From the NCBI GenBank assembly GCA_947488085.1, contig CANKYI010000001.1, positions 868,001 through 932,000 of the forward strand: a stretch of 64,000 bases of DNA. The letters are read 5' to 3'. The notes under the pieces were generated by a model. The model made no database searches and was not told where the DNA came from. It was given only the letters and a program-made list of their open reading frames with translations. Numbering within the stretch: the stretch's first letter is position 1; each line of letters opens with the position of its first letter. Source of the stretch: an uncultured Erythrobacter sp. Its GTDB lineage: Bacteria; Pseudomonadota; Alphaproteobacteria; Sphingomonadales; Sphingomonadaceae. Made by a program: the position numbers and the translations under genes. Shown piece after piece: positions 17,888-26,335 of this stretch.

Positions 17888-18835
17888 ATGAACGCCGAAG
17901 TCGGATTTGCCAGCACTGACAGCCGCCTCGACAATCGGATAGTCAATGGACTGTCGGTTGATGTCGAAGATTGGTTTCAGGTTGGTGCGTTTGAAAATGT
18001 CATTGAGCGCGGTGAATGGGATGGGATTGGCACTCGGGTAGAAGACAATGTTGCCCGCATTCTCGACCTATTCGCAGAGGCTCAGGTTTCCGCCACATTC
18101 TTTACCCTTGGATGGGTGGCAAAGCGGCACCCGGCGATCATTCGTCGAATTGCCGAAGCAGGCCATGAAATCGCGAGCCACGGGTATGACCATGCACGCG
18201 TCTTCAACTTTGATCGAAAGAGCTTCGGCGAAGACATCAAACTCGCGCGCGATATTTTGCAGGATTGTTCCGGGCAAAAGGTGACTGGATACCGAGCGCC
18301 CAGCTTCTCGATCGACCAACGCACCCCTTGGGCATTCATGGAGCTAGCGGAGCAGGGCTATGACTATTCCTCCAGCGTAGCACCGATTGCGCACGACCAT
18401 TATGGCTGGCCAGAGGCGCCGCGTTTCGCATTTCGCCCGTTGCCATGGTCGCAGCTGGTCGAAATTCCCGTGACGACTGCGATCCTAGGAGGGCGCAGAG
18501 TTGCTGCTGGGGGAGGAGGCTTTTTCCGAGTCCTTCCCTATGCCTTTTCGCGGTGGGCCATTCGTCAGGTGAACCGTCGCGAAGAGCGTCCTGCGGTGTT
18601 CTATTTTCATCCGTGGGAGATTGATCCAGAGCAGCCGCGCGTAGCCAATGCGCCGATGCGATCAAAGCTGAGGCATTATACTGGTCTTCAGAAGATGGCT
18701 GGAAAGCTCGGTGAGCTGGTGCACGAATTCCGCTGGGGCCGGATGGATCTGCTTGCGCACCGAGAGGCTAAGCGAGCGAGTGTTTTAGGCGCAGGGTCAA
18801 GTGAAGCAGCATCGCATGAAGAATCCGACGCATGA
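17888..18835 (+). CDS. XrtA-type polysaccharide deacetylase
   Basis: A 315-residue NodB-fold carbohydrate esterase with the C-terminal DUF3473-like extension seen in the exosortase A form. Motif 1 is LSVDVEDWF (22-30, catalytic Asp region), metal-binding motif 2 SHGYDHARV near 97, motif 3 RAPSFSI near 136 and a late FYFHPWEID with a conserved His. No signal peptide, so it probably works in the cytosol on lipid-linked sugar, or is exported by another route. Its stop overlaps the FemAB start (ATGA). Confidence 0.92.
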   Translation: MNAEVGFASTDSRLDNRIVNGLSVDVEDWFQVGAFENVIERGEWDGIGTRVEDNVARILDLFAEAQVSATFFTLGWVAKRHPAIIRRIAEAGHEIASHGYDHARVFNFDRKSFGEDIKLARDILQDCSGQKVTGYRAPSFSIDQRTPWAFMELAEQGYDYSSSVAPIAHDHYGWPEAPRFAFRPLPWSQLVEIPVTTAILGGRRVAAGGGGFFRVLPYAFSRWAIRQVNRREERPAVFYFHPWEIDPEQPRVANAPMRSKLRHYTGLQKMAGKLGELVHEFRWGRMDLLAHREAKRASVLGAGSSEAASHEESDA

Positions 18836-19893
18836 ACGCGCCAGTCAACATGACCCAGCGTGTGAGCCTCGTCTCACTTGACGACACGGCGATGTGCGAC
18901 CGGATCGAGGCTTTTGTTCACGAACAAAGTGGCAGTGTTTTCCATCGTCCCGCGTGGCTGAAAGCTGTAGAGGCTGGCACAGGGCACCGCGGATGCGGAT
19001 TGGTCGCAGAGCAATTGGGCGTTGTCACAGGCTGGCTACCGCTAACCGAAGTGCGCTCGCCCTTATTCGGCAGCACACTCGTCTCTAGCGGATTTGGCGT
19101 GGGTGGCGGAGTTCTTGCCGATTGTAAGACTGTCGCGGGTGAATTGGCGCGGTCAGCAGAGGAGCACGCGGAAAGATATGGCTTTGCCAGTATCGAATTG
19201 CGTGGCGGTCCTGTTCCAGCCAATTGGCAATCATGGGAAGACAAACATTGCGGATTTGAACGCGCACTAGCTGCCGATGATGATGCGGAGTTGCTCGCGA
19301 TCCCGCGAAAGGCTCGCGCCGAAGTGCGCAAGGGTCTCAAGAATGGTTTGATGGTGCGCATTGGACGGAATGCCGAAGATCTTTCTGCGCATTACGTGGT
19401 CTACGCTGAAAGCGTACGCAATCTGGGTACACCGGTATTCCCAAAACGATTGTTTGCCGAAATGCTCAGCGCATTTCCCGACAGCAGCGACATCCTGACA
19501 GTTTTCAAAGATGACGCGCCAATCGCTAGCGTCCTGTCATTCTATCACAATGGCGCTGTGCTTCCGTTTTGGGGAGGAGGCAGTTTTGCCGCTCGCGCAG
19601 CGCGCGCGAACGAGCTGATGTATTACGAACTGATGCTTCATGCCCGTCGTCAGGGGATGGAACGGTTCGACTTTGGCCGCTCAAAGACGGAAAGCGGCCC
19701 GTACAAATTCAAGAAGAACTGGGGCTTTGAGCCGAAGCCGCTGACCTATTCCGAATGGACTGCTCCGGGCGAAAGCGCCCGTGATATCGATCCAACCAGC
19801 GAAGCCTATTCGCGCAAGATTGCTTTGTGGCAAAAATTGCCATTGGTCCTCGCAAACACGATCGGCCCATTCATAGCGCGCGACTTGGCCTGA
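18832..19893 (+). CDS. FemAB-family protein, XrtA/PEP-CTERM system-associated
   Basis: A 353-residue tandem-GNAT protein of the FemAB kind. Seen: QSGSVFHRPAWLKAVE near residue 32, IPRKARAEVRKGLKNG near 160 and the late DFGRSKTESGPYKFKKNWGFEP near 280, all typical of the exosortase-linked family. Known FemAB proteins transfer amino acids from tRNA to peptidoglycan precursors; here an acyl or aminoacyl transfer to the polysaccharide or its lipid carrier is likely but inferred. The locus encodes a second such fold at 7877-8902. ATG overlaps the deacetylase stop by 4 bp. Confidence 0.92.
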   Translation: MNAPVNMTQRVSLVSLDDTAMCDRIEAFVHEQSGSVFHRPAWLKAVEAGTGHRGCGLVAEQLGVVTGWLPLTEVRSPLFGSTLVSSGFGVGGGVLADCKTVAGELARSAEEHAERYGFASIELRGGPVPANWQSWEDKHCGFERALAADDDAELLAIPRKARAEVRKGLKNGLMVRIGRNAEDLSAHYVVYAESVRNLGTPVFPKRLFAEMLSAFPDSSDILTVFKDDAPIASVLSFYHNGAVLPFWGGGSFAARAARANELMYYELMLHARRQGMERFDFGRSKTESGPYKFKKNWGFEPKPLTYSEWTAPGESARDIDPTSEAYSRKIALWQKLPLVLANTIGPFIARDLA

Positions 19894-19904
19894 GGCAGCG
19901 TTCA

Positions 19905-21131
19905 ATGGCCGACATCCTTTTTCTAGCACATCGTGTGCCTTTCCCACCCAATCGCGGTGACAAGATTCGTAGTGCAAACCTGCTGAAGAAGCTCGCCGAA
20001 ATTGCGCCCGTTCACGTAGGCTGCTTTGCCGAAAATGATGAGGATCGCGCCGGCGCTGATACCCTCGCAAAACTTGCCGCCAGTCATCGCATCGTCAACC
20101 GCACAAAACCGCTTGTTTTGGCCGGGGCACAGGCAGTGATGGCAAACGCGCCGGTGAGTTTGACTGCCTTTCACAGCGTCCGGCTTGCCCAATGGGTGCA
20201 TGAGACTTTGTCATCGGAGGATATCGGCACGATCGTCATATTTTCGGGGCAGATGGGGCAATATGTGCCCGATGACTTTGCCGGGCGCGTTGTGATTGAT
20301 CTATGCGATGTCGATAGCGCTAAGTTTGAAGGCTATGCCGATGCGGGGCAGCGTGTATGGCTTAATTCGCGTGAAGGGCGTTTGCTCGCGCGAGAAGAAG
20401 AGCGGCTTTCCCGGCGCGCGGACGCGACCATCCTGATTAGTGACAATGAGGCAGAGCTGTTTGCGTCGCGGTTGCGATTTCCCTCGATGGCCAATGTGCA
20501 AGTGATCGGCAATGGCATCGACGCAGCGAGCTTTGACCCTGAAACTGTTATTGCGCATGATGAGCTTTTAGGCGGACCAGGGCCACAACTCGTCTTCACC
20601 GGGCAAATGGATTATCCACCCAACGAGCAGGCTGTCTTGTGGGCGATAGACGAGTTTTTGCCGCGCTTGCACGAACAATTCACCGGTTCAGAGCTACACA
20701 TTGTGGGGCGCAATCCAACTAAAGCTTTGTTGGCCCACAAAGAAAGGCCGGGTCTTACCATTTGGGGGGAAGTACCGGATGTACGACCCTTTATAGCAGG
20801 CGCAACCTGCGTGGTCGCACCGCTTATGATTGCTCGCGGTGTTCAAAACAAAGTGCTTGAGGCTATGGCAATGGCACGGCCCGTTTTGCTCACACCGCAG
20901 GCAGCGACGGGAATTGCTGCCAAGGATGGACACCATTGGCTGGTGGCCGATGCTGATGCCGAAGCAATGTGCGCAAGAATCTCTGATTTGGTTTCTGACC
21001 CTGCAATCGCTCACCGACTGGGCAGTTCAGCACGCCAATTTGTGCTCGATCATCATGCTTGGGGAGCGATGCTTGCTCCTCTTGAAAACCTAGTGCGGGG
21101 CGATGTTGGCGAGGCAAGAAATGCCGCCTGA
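19905..21131 (+). CDS. XrtA-associated glycosyltransferase (TIGR03087 type)
   Basis: A 408-residue GT-B fold glycosyltransferase, group 1 (GT4-like). It opens with ILFLAHRVPFPPNRGDKIRS, the hallmark of the exosortase-associated family, and has the C-terminal donor-binding region VVAPLMIARGVQNKVLEAMAM near 305-325 (a variant of the ExxxG..E motif). It should add a sugar to the growing EPS repeat unit on the cytosolic face. ATG 19905 fits family N-termini; the upstream in-frame stretch lies inside the FemAB gene. Its last 11 bp overlap the exosortase gene. Confidence 0.93.
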   Translation: MADILFLAHRVPFPPNRGDKIRSANLLKKLAEIAPVHVGCFAENDEDRAGADTLAKLAASHRIVNRTKPLVLAGAQAVMANAPVSLTAFHSVRLAQWVHETLSSEDIGTIVIFSGQMGQYVPDDFAGRVVIDLCDVDSAKFEGYADAGQRVWLNSREGRLLAREEERLSRRADATILISDNEAELFASRLRFPSMANVQVIGNGIDAASFDPETVIAHDELLGGPGPQLVFTGQMDYPPNEQAVLWAIDEFLPRLHEQFTGSELHIVGRNPTKALLAHKERPGLTIWGEVPDVRPFIAGATCVVAPLMIARGVQNKVLEAMAMARPVLLTPQAATGIAAKDGHHWLVADADAEAMCARISDLVSDPAIAHRLGSSARQFVLDHHAWGAMLAPLENLVRGDVGEARNAA

Positions 21132-22152
21132 AGTTGTCACCCAAGACTGGCGCACACAAAGCTTATTCTCGCGTATTCCTAAAGAATGGCGAGAAAGTCT
21201 CTTTGTGCTCGCATTTGGGGTGCTCGCAGCGGTGACGGTTACCGCGCGCGAATGGGGTGAGATGCTGCACCAATGGTGGAACATTGATACCTACACTCAT
21301 ATTTTGCTGGTGCCGATCATCATTGGCTGGTTGGTTGCACTGAAAGCTTCTGAGCTTGCTAAGTCGAAACCTAAACCGTGGCTTGCCGGCCTCCTTGTTG
21401 TCGCAGCAGGTCTGGCTTTGTGGACTATTGGTCGAGCGACCGAGATCAACATTATCGCCCATGCTGGCGCTGTGGGAGCGTTGCAAGGAGTGGTGGTTGC
21501 CGCATTAGGTCCGCGCGTGTCGCTGATGTTAGCGCTGCCAATTGCTTTCGGAGTGTTTCTGGTTCCGGTCGGTGATGAGTTTATTGGGCCACTCCAATCC
21601 ATCACCGCAGATATCGCTGTGGCCCTCACGCTATGGAGCGGGATACCTGCTGTAATTGACGGCATCTATATCGATACACCCGTTGGTCTGTTTATTGTCG
21701 CAGAGGCGTGTTCTGGCGTTAGGTTCCTCGTGGCGATGATCACTCTTGCAGTGCTCGTTTGCTTCACTCGGTTTCAAAGCTGGTCGCGTCGAGCACTGTT
21801 CATGGCTGCTTCGGTGATCGTGCCGATTATCGCGAACGGCATTCGCGCGTGGGGAACAATCTACATTGCGCAAAGCCAGGGTGTCGAATTCGCTGCAGGG
21901 TTTGATCACGTCGTCTATGGCTGGATATTCTTTGCAATAGTCGTCGCAATTGTTCTCGCTGCTGCGTGGCGGTTCTTCCAGTGCGAACCAGAGGACTATG
22001 GCTGGACCCACGATCAGGTCGGCAAGTTCGCGTGGCTTAAACCGTTTGAGGCTGGTTTCACTGCGCCGATTGTCACCATCGCTGGCCTCGCCGCACTCGC
22101 AATTGTTGGCGGTATCACGGCAACGATTGTCGCTCCCTCAGGCTTAGGCTAA
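21121..22152 (+). CDS. xrtA: exosortase A, without EpsI domain
   Basis: A 343-residue polytopic inner-membrane protease/transpeptidase that in known systems sorts PEP-CTERM proteins to the envelope. About eight hydrophobic segments. The three catalytic residues are present: Cys197 in AEACSGVRF, Arg242 in NGIRAWG and His263 in FDHVVYG. The N-terminal TYTHILLVPIIIGW is also typical. The protein ends soon after the last core segment; the C-terminal EpsI domain often fused to XrtA is absent, and the next gene starts 14 bp later. ATG 21121 overlaps the glycosyltransferase end by 11 bp; ATG/GTG further up in frame cannot be excluded. Confidence 0.94.
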   Translation: MPPEVVTQDWRTQSLFSRIPKEWRESLFVLAFGVLAAVTVTAREWGEMLHQWWNIDTYTHILLVPIIIGWLVALKASELAKSKPKPWLAGLLVVAAGLALWTIGRATEINIIAHAGAVGALQGVVVAALGPRVSLMLALPIAFGVFLVPVGDEFIGPLQSITADIAVALTLWSGIPAVIDGIYIDTPVGLFIVAEACSGVRFLVAMITLAVLVCFTRFQSWSRRALFMAASVIVPIIANGIRAWGTIYIAQSQGVEFAAGFDHVVYGWIFFAIVVAIVLAAAWRFFQCEPEDYGWTHDQVGKFAWLKPFEAGFTAPIVTIAGLAALAIVGGITATIVAPSGLG

Positions 22153-22166
22153 CCCCGCATTCGATT

Positions 22167-24065
22167 ATGTGCGGGATCGCCGGAATTTTTCATGCTGAAA
22201 CGCCAAAGCCGGTCGATCCTGTACGGGTTGAGCGGATGTGCGACGCGCTTGTCCACCGCGGGCCGGATGGGGCGGGGGTATGGACTGACCTTGGCGTTGG
22301 GCTGGGCCATCGTCGCCTGTCGATCATCGACATCGAAGGATCACCGCAGCCCATGCCTTCTGCCGATGGACGTGCGGTCATCGCGTTTAACGGCGAGATA
22401 TACAATTTCCGCGAACTGCGTCGGGAATTGGAGCAAGAGGGCGCGCGTTTTCGCACATCGGGCGATACCGAAGTAATTCTAGCGGCGTGGCAGCGCTGGG
22501 GGGTGGACTGCCTAGATAAGCTCCACGGCATGTTCGCATTCGCGCTCTACGATCTGGACAAACGTCAATTGCTGCTGGCGCGCGATCGGTTTGGGGTTAA
22601 GCCGCTGTTTATGGCGCGGCTTTCCGATGGGAGCATCACGTTTGCATCTGAGTTGAAAGGCTTGCTCGCACATCCGCTAATGCGGCGCCGAGTCAATCCT
22701 GAAGCGATTGATGCATATATGACATGGGGTTACGTGCCCGACAGCCATTCGATCCTCTCAGGCGTGGAAAAACTGCCTGCGGGGCACTTCCTGCTACTTG
22801 AACATGGCAAACCGGTTGCCGCGCCGCGACGTTGGTATGACATCAGCTTTGCCGATCGGGCGAAGGGCAGCGAGGCGGACTTGTCCGCAGAGCTGGTCCA
22901 TCTGATGCGTGAGGCGGTGCAATCGCGCATGGTCGCCGATGTACCTTTGGGTGCGTTTCTATCGGGAGGTGTGGATTCATCCAGCGTCGTTGCCTTGATG
23001 AGTGAGGCAAGCACCGACCCTGTGCGCACATGTTCAATCGGCTTTGATGTCGCCGCTTTAGATGAAACCAGTTACGCGCAGCAGATTGCTGAAAAGTTCG
23101 GCACAGATCACGATGCGCGTACCGTCGGTCAGGATGATTTCACCGCAATAGGCCAACTCGCCGCGATGTTTGATGAACCGTTTGCTGATGCTTCTGCGCT
23201 GCCTACCTTGCGAGTGTGTCAATTGGCGCGCGAGAAAGTCACGGTGGCACTATCCGGTGATGGTGCAGATGAAGCCTTTGGTGGGTATCGCCGTCAGGTG
23301 TTCCACCACAATGAAGAGCGTGTCCGCTCGCTTTTGCCGCAAGGGTTGCGGAGTGGTCTGTTCGGGGCACTGGGAAGGGCGTGGCCGAAAGCGGATTGGG
23401 CTCCGCGTCCTCTGCGTGCAAAGGCGACCCTGCTGGCCCTCGCCGAGAGTGGAGAGGCAGGCTATGCGCGCGGATTGTCAGTGACCACTGCGCCAGAGCG
23501 AGCCGCACTTTACTCACCAGTCTTCACATCCAAACTTAGCGGTTTTCGCGGGGAGGATGAGTTGATCCAATTGATGCAAGCTGCTCCAGCGCGCAGCGGG
23601 CTGGACCGGGCCCAATATGCGGATCTCGCCTTCTGGTTACCTGGCGATATTCTGACCAAGGTCGACCGCACGAGCATGAATGTAAGCCTGGAAGCGCGAG
23701 AGCCTTTGCTCGATCATCGTTTGGTTGAATTCGCGGCGAGACTACCTGAGAAAATGCGCGTTCGCGGCAGTACCGGCAAATACCTCCTCAAAAAATGTAT
23801 GGAGCGATATTTGCCGCACGACATTCTCTATCGCCCTAAGCAGGGTTTTGTGACGCCAATTGCTAGTTGGTTGCGTGGTCCATTGAATGGCGAGGCGAGG
23901 GCCATCGCATCGAGTTCGGTCCTTGGCCAATCCGGTTGGTTTGACCCGCGTGCGCTGTCGGAACTGGCCGAAGAACACATCAGCGGACGATCTGACAATT
24001 CGCGAGTCCTTTGGCAATTGCTCATGCTCGATAAGTCACTGACAGGACTTGGCGTGAGCGAATGA
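22167..24065 (+). CDS. amidotransferase 1, exosortase A system-associated (asparagine synthase type)
   Basis: A 632-residue glutamine-dependent amidotransferase of the AsnB family. The N-terminus MCGIAGIF exposes Cys2, the glutaminase nucleophile; AFNGEIYNF follows. The synthetase domain has the PP-loop LSGGVDSSSV near residue 267 and the LSGDGADEAFGGY motif near 364. The exosortase-linked subfamily is thought to amidate a sugar acid or a small metabolite of the locus rather than aspartate. Last gene of the right arm, 14 bp after xrtA; a hairpin-forming repeat lies 24 bp downstream. Confidence 0.93.
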   Translation: MCGIAGIFHAETPKPVDPVRVERMCDALVHRGPDGAGVWTDLGVGLGHRRLSIIDIEGSPQPMPSADGRAVIAFNGEIYNFRELRRELEQEGARFRTSGDTEVILAAWQRWGVDCLDKLHGMFAFALYDLDKRQLLLARDRFGVKPLFMARLSDGSITFASELKGLLAHPLMRRRVNPEAIDAYMTWGYVPDSHSILSGVEKLPAGHFLLLEHGKPVAAPRRWYDISFADRAKGSEADLSAELVHLMREAVQSRMVADVPLGAFLSGGVDSSSVVALMSEASTDPVRTCSIGFDVAALDETSYAQQIAEKFGTDHDARTVGQDDFTAIGQLAAMFDEPFADASALPTLRVCQLAREKVTVALSGDGADEAFGGYRRQVFHHNEERVRSLLPQGLRSGLFGALGRAWPKADWAPRPLRAKATLLALAESGEAGYARGLSVTTAPERAALYSPVFTSKLSGFRGEDELIQLMQAAPARSGLDRAQYADLAFWLPGDILTKVDRTSMNVSLEAREPLLDHRLVEFAARLPEKMRVRGSTGKYLLKKCMERYLPHDILYRPKQGFVTPIASWLRGPLNGEARAIASSSVLGQSGWFDPRALSELAEEHISGRSDNSRVLWQLLMLDKSLTGLGVSE

Positions 24066-24088
24066 GTGTAAATTTATGTCTCTTGGCT

Positions 24089-24124
24089 CCAATCGCGAAT
24101 TCACCAAGTTGATGAATTGATTGG
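24089..24124 (+). terminator. long hairpin downstream of the EPS operon
   Basis: CCAATC-gcg-AATTCA (24089-24103) faces TGAATTGATTGG (24113-24124): a 12-bp stem with a 3-base bulge and a 9-base loop. It lies 24 bp after the amidotransferase stop. No T-run follows, so it could be a factor-dependent terminator, an RNA 3'-end protector or an operator for the downstream RpfF-like gene. Confidence 0.4.
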
Positions 24125-24289
24125 ATATGACCCGTTATGAGACTCAGGTCGTCTGATAACCACAATTAATCGATTGCCAGATTTCCAATTGGTCGACTAG
24201 TGTTGCCCAGTAGCAAGCCGAGAAGGCAGCATACACGCTTAGGTCGTAAAACGGTCAAGCGGCACTGGGTCGAAGTGGAGATTGTAGTA

Positions 24290-25213
24290 ATGGACAGCAG
24301 CGCGGCAAAAGCGGTGCCTTTGATAGGTGAGGAGGAGTTGCTCGCCGAAAGTGCATTGCACTCGTCTATCTCTGCTGACTTGTATTCTTTGCAAGGCCTC
24401 GATGTACTTTACGAAGATCGAACTGCCACGCTTTGGTCTTATATGAACCCCGGCGACCGGCCGAGCTTTACTCCCGCGATGCTGGATGATTTTGAAACCT
24501 GGCAGAGGTTGATTTCAGCGGAGTTTGGCCCCGATAAAGTGCCATTGCGGTATCTGGTTCTGGGTAGCCGCGCTCCCGATGTGTTTTGTTACGGCGGTGA
24601 TCTAGAACTGTTTCAGCGGCTGATCCGTGAGCGTGATCGTGCCGGGTTGGTGCAATATGGCCACCGCTGTTGCGCGATCCTTGATCGCAATGTCCGCACA
24701 CTTGATATCCCAATGCTAACCGTAGGCCTGGTTCAGGGTGCAGCGTTAGGCGGCGGGTTCGAAGCGCTGTTGTCGTTTGACTACATCATTGCAGAGCGCC
24801 AATCGACCTTCGGCTTGCCAGAAATCATGTTTGGCTTGTTCCCTGGAATGGGGGCCCATGCGTTTCTGTCCCGCAAATTGGGCAGCGCCATGGCGGATCG
24901 GATTATCGTTTCGAACGAGACCTTTACTGCTGAACAGATGTATGACCTTGGCCTTGTTCACGCGTTGGCTGAGCCCGGCGATGGGGTGAACGCGGTGCGC
25001 GATTTCATCAAGAAGTCTGACCGGCGTCATGCTGGGCTTGTCGGGTCGCGCCGCGCGATCAAACAGGTCTGGAAGCTCGAATTGGCGGAACTAAACCGCA
25101 TCACGGAGCTGTGGGCAGATACCGCATTGGAACTGCGTGAGCAGGACTTGCGGGTTATGAGCCGCCTAGTATCTGCTCAAGAACGCGTAGCCGAACGGAT
25201 CGCTGCGGCCTGA
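24290..25213 (+). CDS. rpfF: RpfF-like crotonase, putative DSF-family signal synthase
   Basis: A 307-residue crotonase-fold protein that resembles Xanthomonas RpfF more than ordinary enoyl-CoA hydratases. Shared features from memory of RpfF: GGDLELFQRLIRERDRA near 102, LVQGAALGGGFEA near 147, IIAE, GLPEIMFGLFPGMGA near 175 and the C-terminal RITELWADTALEL-LRVMSRLV stretch. The two catalytic glutamates of RpfF (spaced 20 residues) match Glu158 and Glu178. RpfF turns acyl-ACP into cis-2-unsaturated fatty acid signals. No RpfC or RpfG gene is in the window. ATG 24290 follows GGAG by 9 bases; an upstream in-frame TTG at 24200 is less likely. An N-terminal tail of about 30 residues is extra. Confidence 0.82.
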   Translation: MDSSAAKAVPLIGEEELLAESALHSSISADLYSLQGLDVLYEDRTATLWSYMNPGDRPSFTPAMLDDFETWQRLISAEFGPDKVPLRYLVLGSRAPDVFCYGGDLELFQRLIRERDRAGLVQYGHRCCAILDRNVRTLDIPMLTVGLVQGAALGGGFEALLSFDYIIAERQSTFGLPEIMFGLFPGMGAHAFLSRKLGSAMADRIIVSNETFTAEQMYDLGLVHALAEPGDGVNAVRDFIKKSDRRHAGLVGSRRAIKQVWKLELAELNRITELWADTALELREQDLRVMSRLVSAQERVAERIAAA

Positions 25214-25225
25214 TCCTTTGCTGGG

Positions 25226-26332
25226 CTAGTGCTCGGCTCCGTGGCCCATCGCCATATATTCATCGCTCTGCATTTCATTCAGGCGGCTTGCCGTGCGTTC
25301 GAACTCGAAGCTGCCGTCGCCTGCATTGTATAACGCATCAGGCGTCGCGTTGGCCGTCGCGAACAGCTTCACACGGTGTTCGTAAAGCGCATCAATCAGT
25401 GTCACAAACCGCGCCGCCTCGTTGCGCTGATCTGGCCCCATTTGCGGGATCCCGACGATGATCACCGTGTGGAAAGCGCGCGCAATCGCAAGGTAATCTG
25501 GTGCACCGCGCGCTTCTCCACACAACCGTTTGAAGCTGAATACCCCGACGCCCTTTAGCGACTTGGGCACATGCATTGATCTCTTTGCTCCGATCGCCAG
25601 TTCGCCCGATGGTACATTGGCCGCATCCTCTGGATCGAAGTCTGTCAGTCTGAAGAACACCTCGCGCACTTTAGCCGTTGCATCATCGCCAACTGGTGTG
25701 TGCCAGCTTGGCATGTCGCCAATTCTATCGAGGCGATAGTCTGTGGGACCGTTCAGTCCAACAACTTCCAATTCCTGCGATATCAAATCGATGAATGGTA
25801 GGAAATGCTCTCGGTTCAATCCGTCCTTGTAGAGGTCAGTTGGCGGTCGGTTTGATGTTGTGACGATGGTCACATCCTGCTCGTGGATGAGATACGTGAA
25901 CAGTCTGCTCATGATCATTGCATCGGCGGAGTTGTTCACCACCATCTCATCAAAGGCGAGCACGCGCAGGTTTTGCGCGAGCTTGGCTGCGACCGGAGGG
26001 ATCGGATCGCCTTCATGCGTCTGACGAGCCAGACGCATTTCCTCGTGCACTTCCTGCATAAAGGCGTGGAAGTGGACCCTGCGTTTTTCAGAGATGCTCA
26101 ACCGCTCGTGGAACAGGTCCATCAGCATCGACTTCCCGCGCCCGACGCCGCCCCACATATACACCCCTTGAGGGCGCGTCTGTTTGCGGGCGAAAAGCTG
26201 GGCTAGCAAACCGCCGGGCTGCTCAGCTTCCAACTCCTTTTGCAGCACATCTAACCGTACCGCAGCGCGTCTCTGATCGGGGTCTGCGCGCAGCTCTCCA
26301 CGAGCGATTAGCTTTTCGTAACGCGCTAGCAT
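25226..26332 (-). CDS. zapE: cell division protein ZapE (AFG1-like ATPase)
   Basis: A 368-residue AFG1/ZapE-type AAA ATPase. Walker A is GGVGRGKSMLMD near residue 61 and Walker B VLAFDEMVV near 127; the QEVHEEMR and FKRLCGEARGAPDYLAIA motifs are typical. In E. coli ZapE binds FtsZ and destabilises it late in division; the mitochondrial homologue aids quality control of respiratory subunits, which fits sdhB two genes upstream. The gene ends 12 bp from the convergent RpfF-like gene and starts 3 bp after the thioesterase stop. Confidence 0.93.
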   Translation of the reverse strand: MLARYEKLIARGELRADPDQRRAAVRLDVLQKELEAEQPGGLLAQLFARKQTRPQGVYMWGGVGRGKSMLMDLFHERLSISEKRRVHFHAFMQEVHEEMRLARQTHEGDPIPPVAAKLAQNLRVLAFDEMVVNNSADAMIMSRLFTYLIHEQDVTIVTTSNRPPTDLYKDGLNREHFLPFIDLISQELEVVGLNGPTDYRLDRIGDMPSWHTPVGDDATAKVREVFFRLTDFDPEDAANVPSGELAIGAKRSMHVPKSLKGVGVFSFKRLCGEARGAPDYLAIARAFHTVIIVGIPQMGPDQRNEAARFVTLIDALYEHRVKLFATANATPDALYNAGDGSFEFERTASRLNEMQSDEYMAMGHGAEH

Positions 26333-26335
26333 TGC

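Noticed and set aside
5990..25213. PEP-CTERM target protein within the exosortase locus
   Set aside because: No protein shows the PEP motif followed by a membrane helix and a basic end at its C-terminus.
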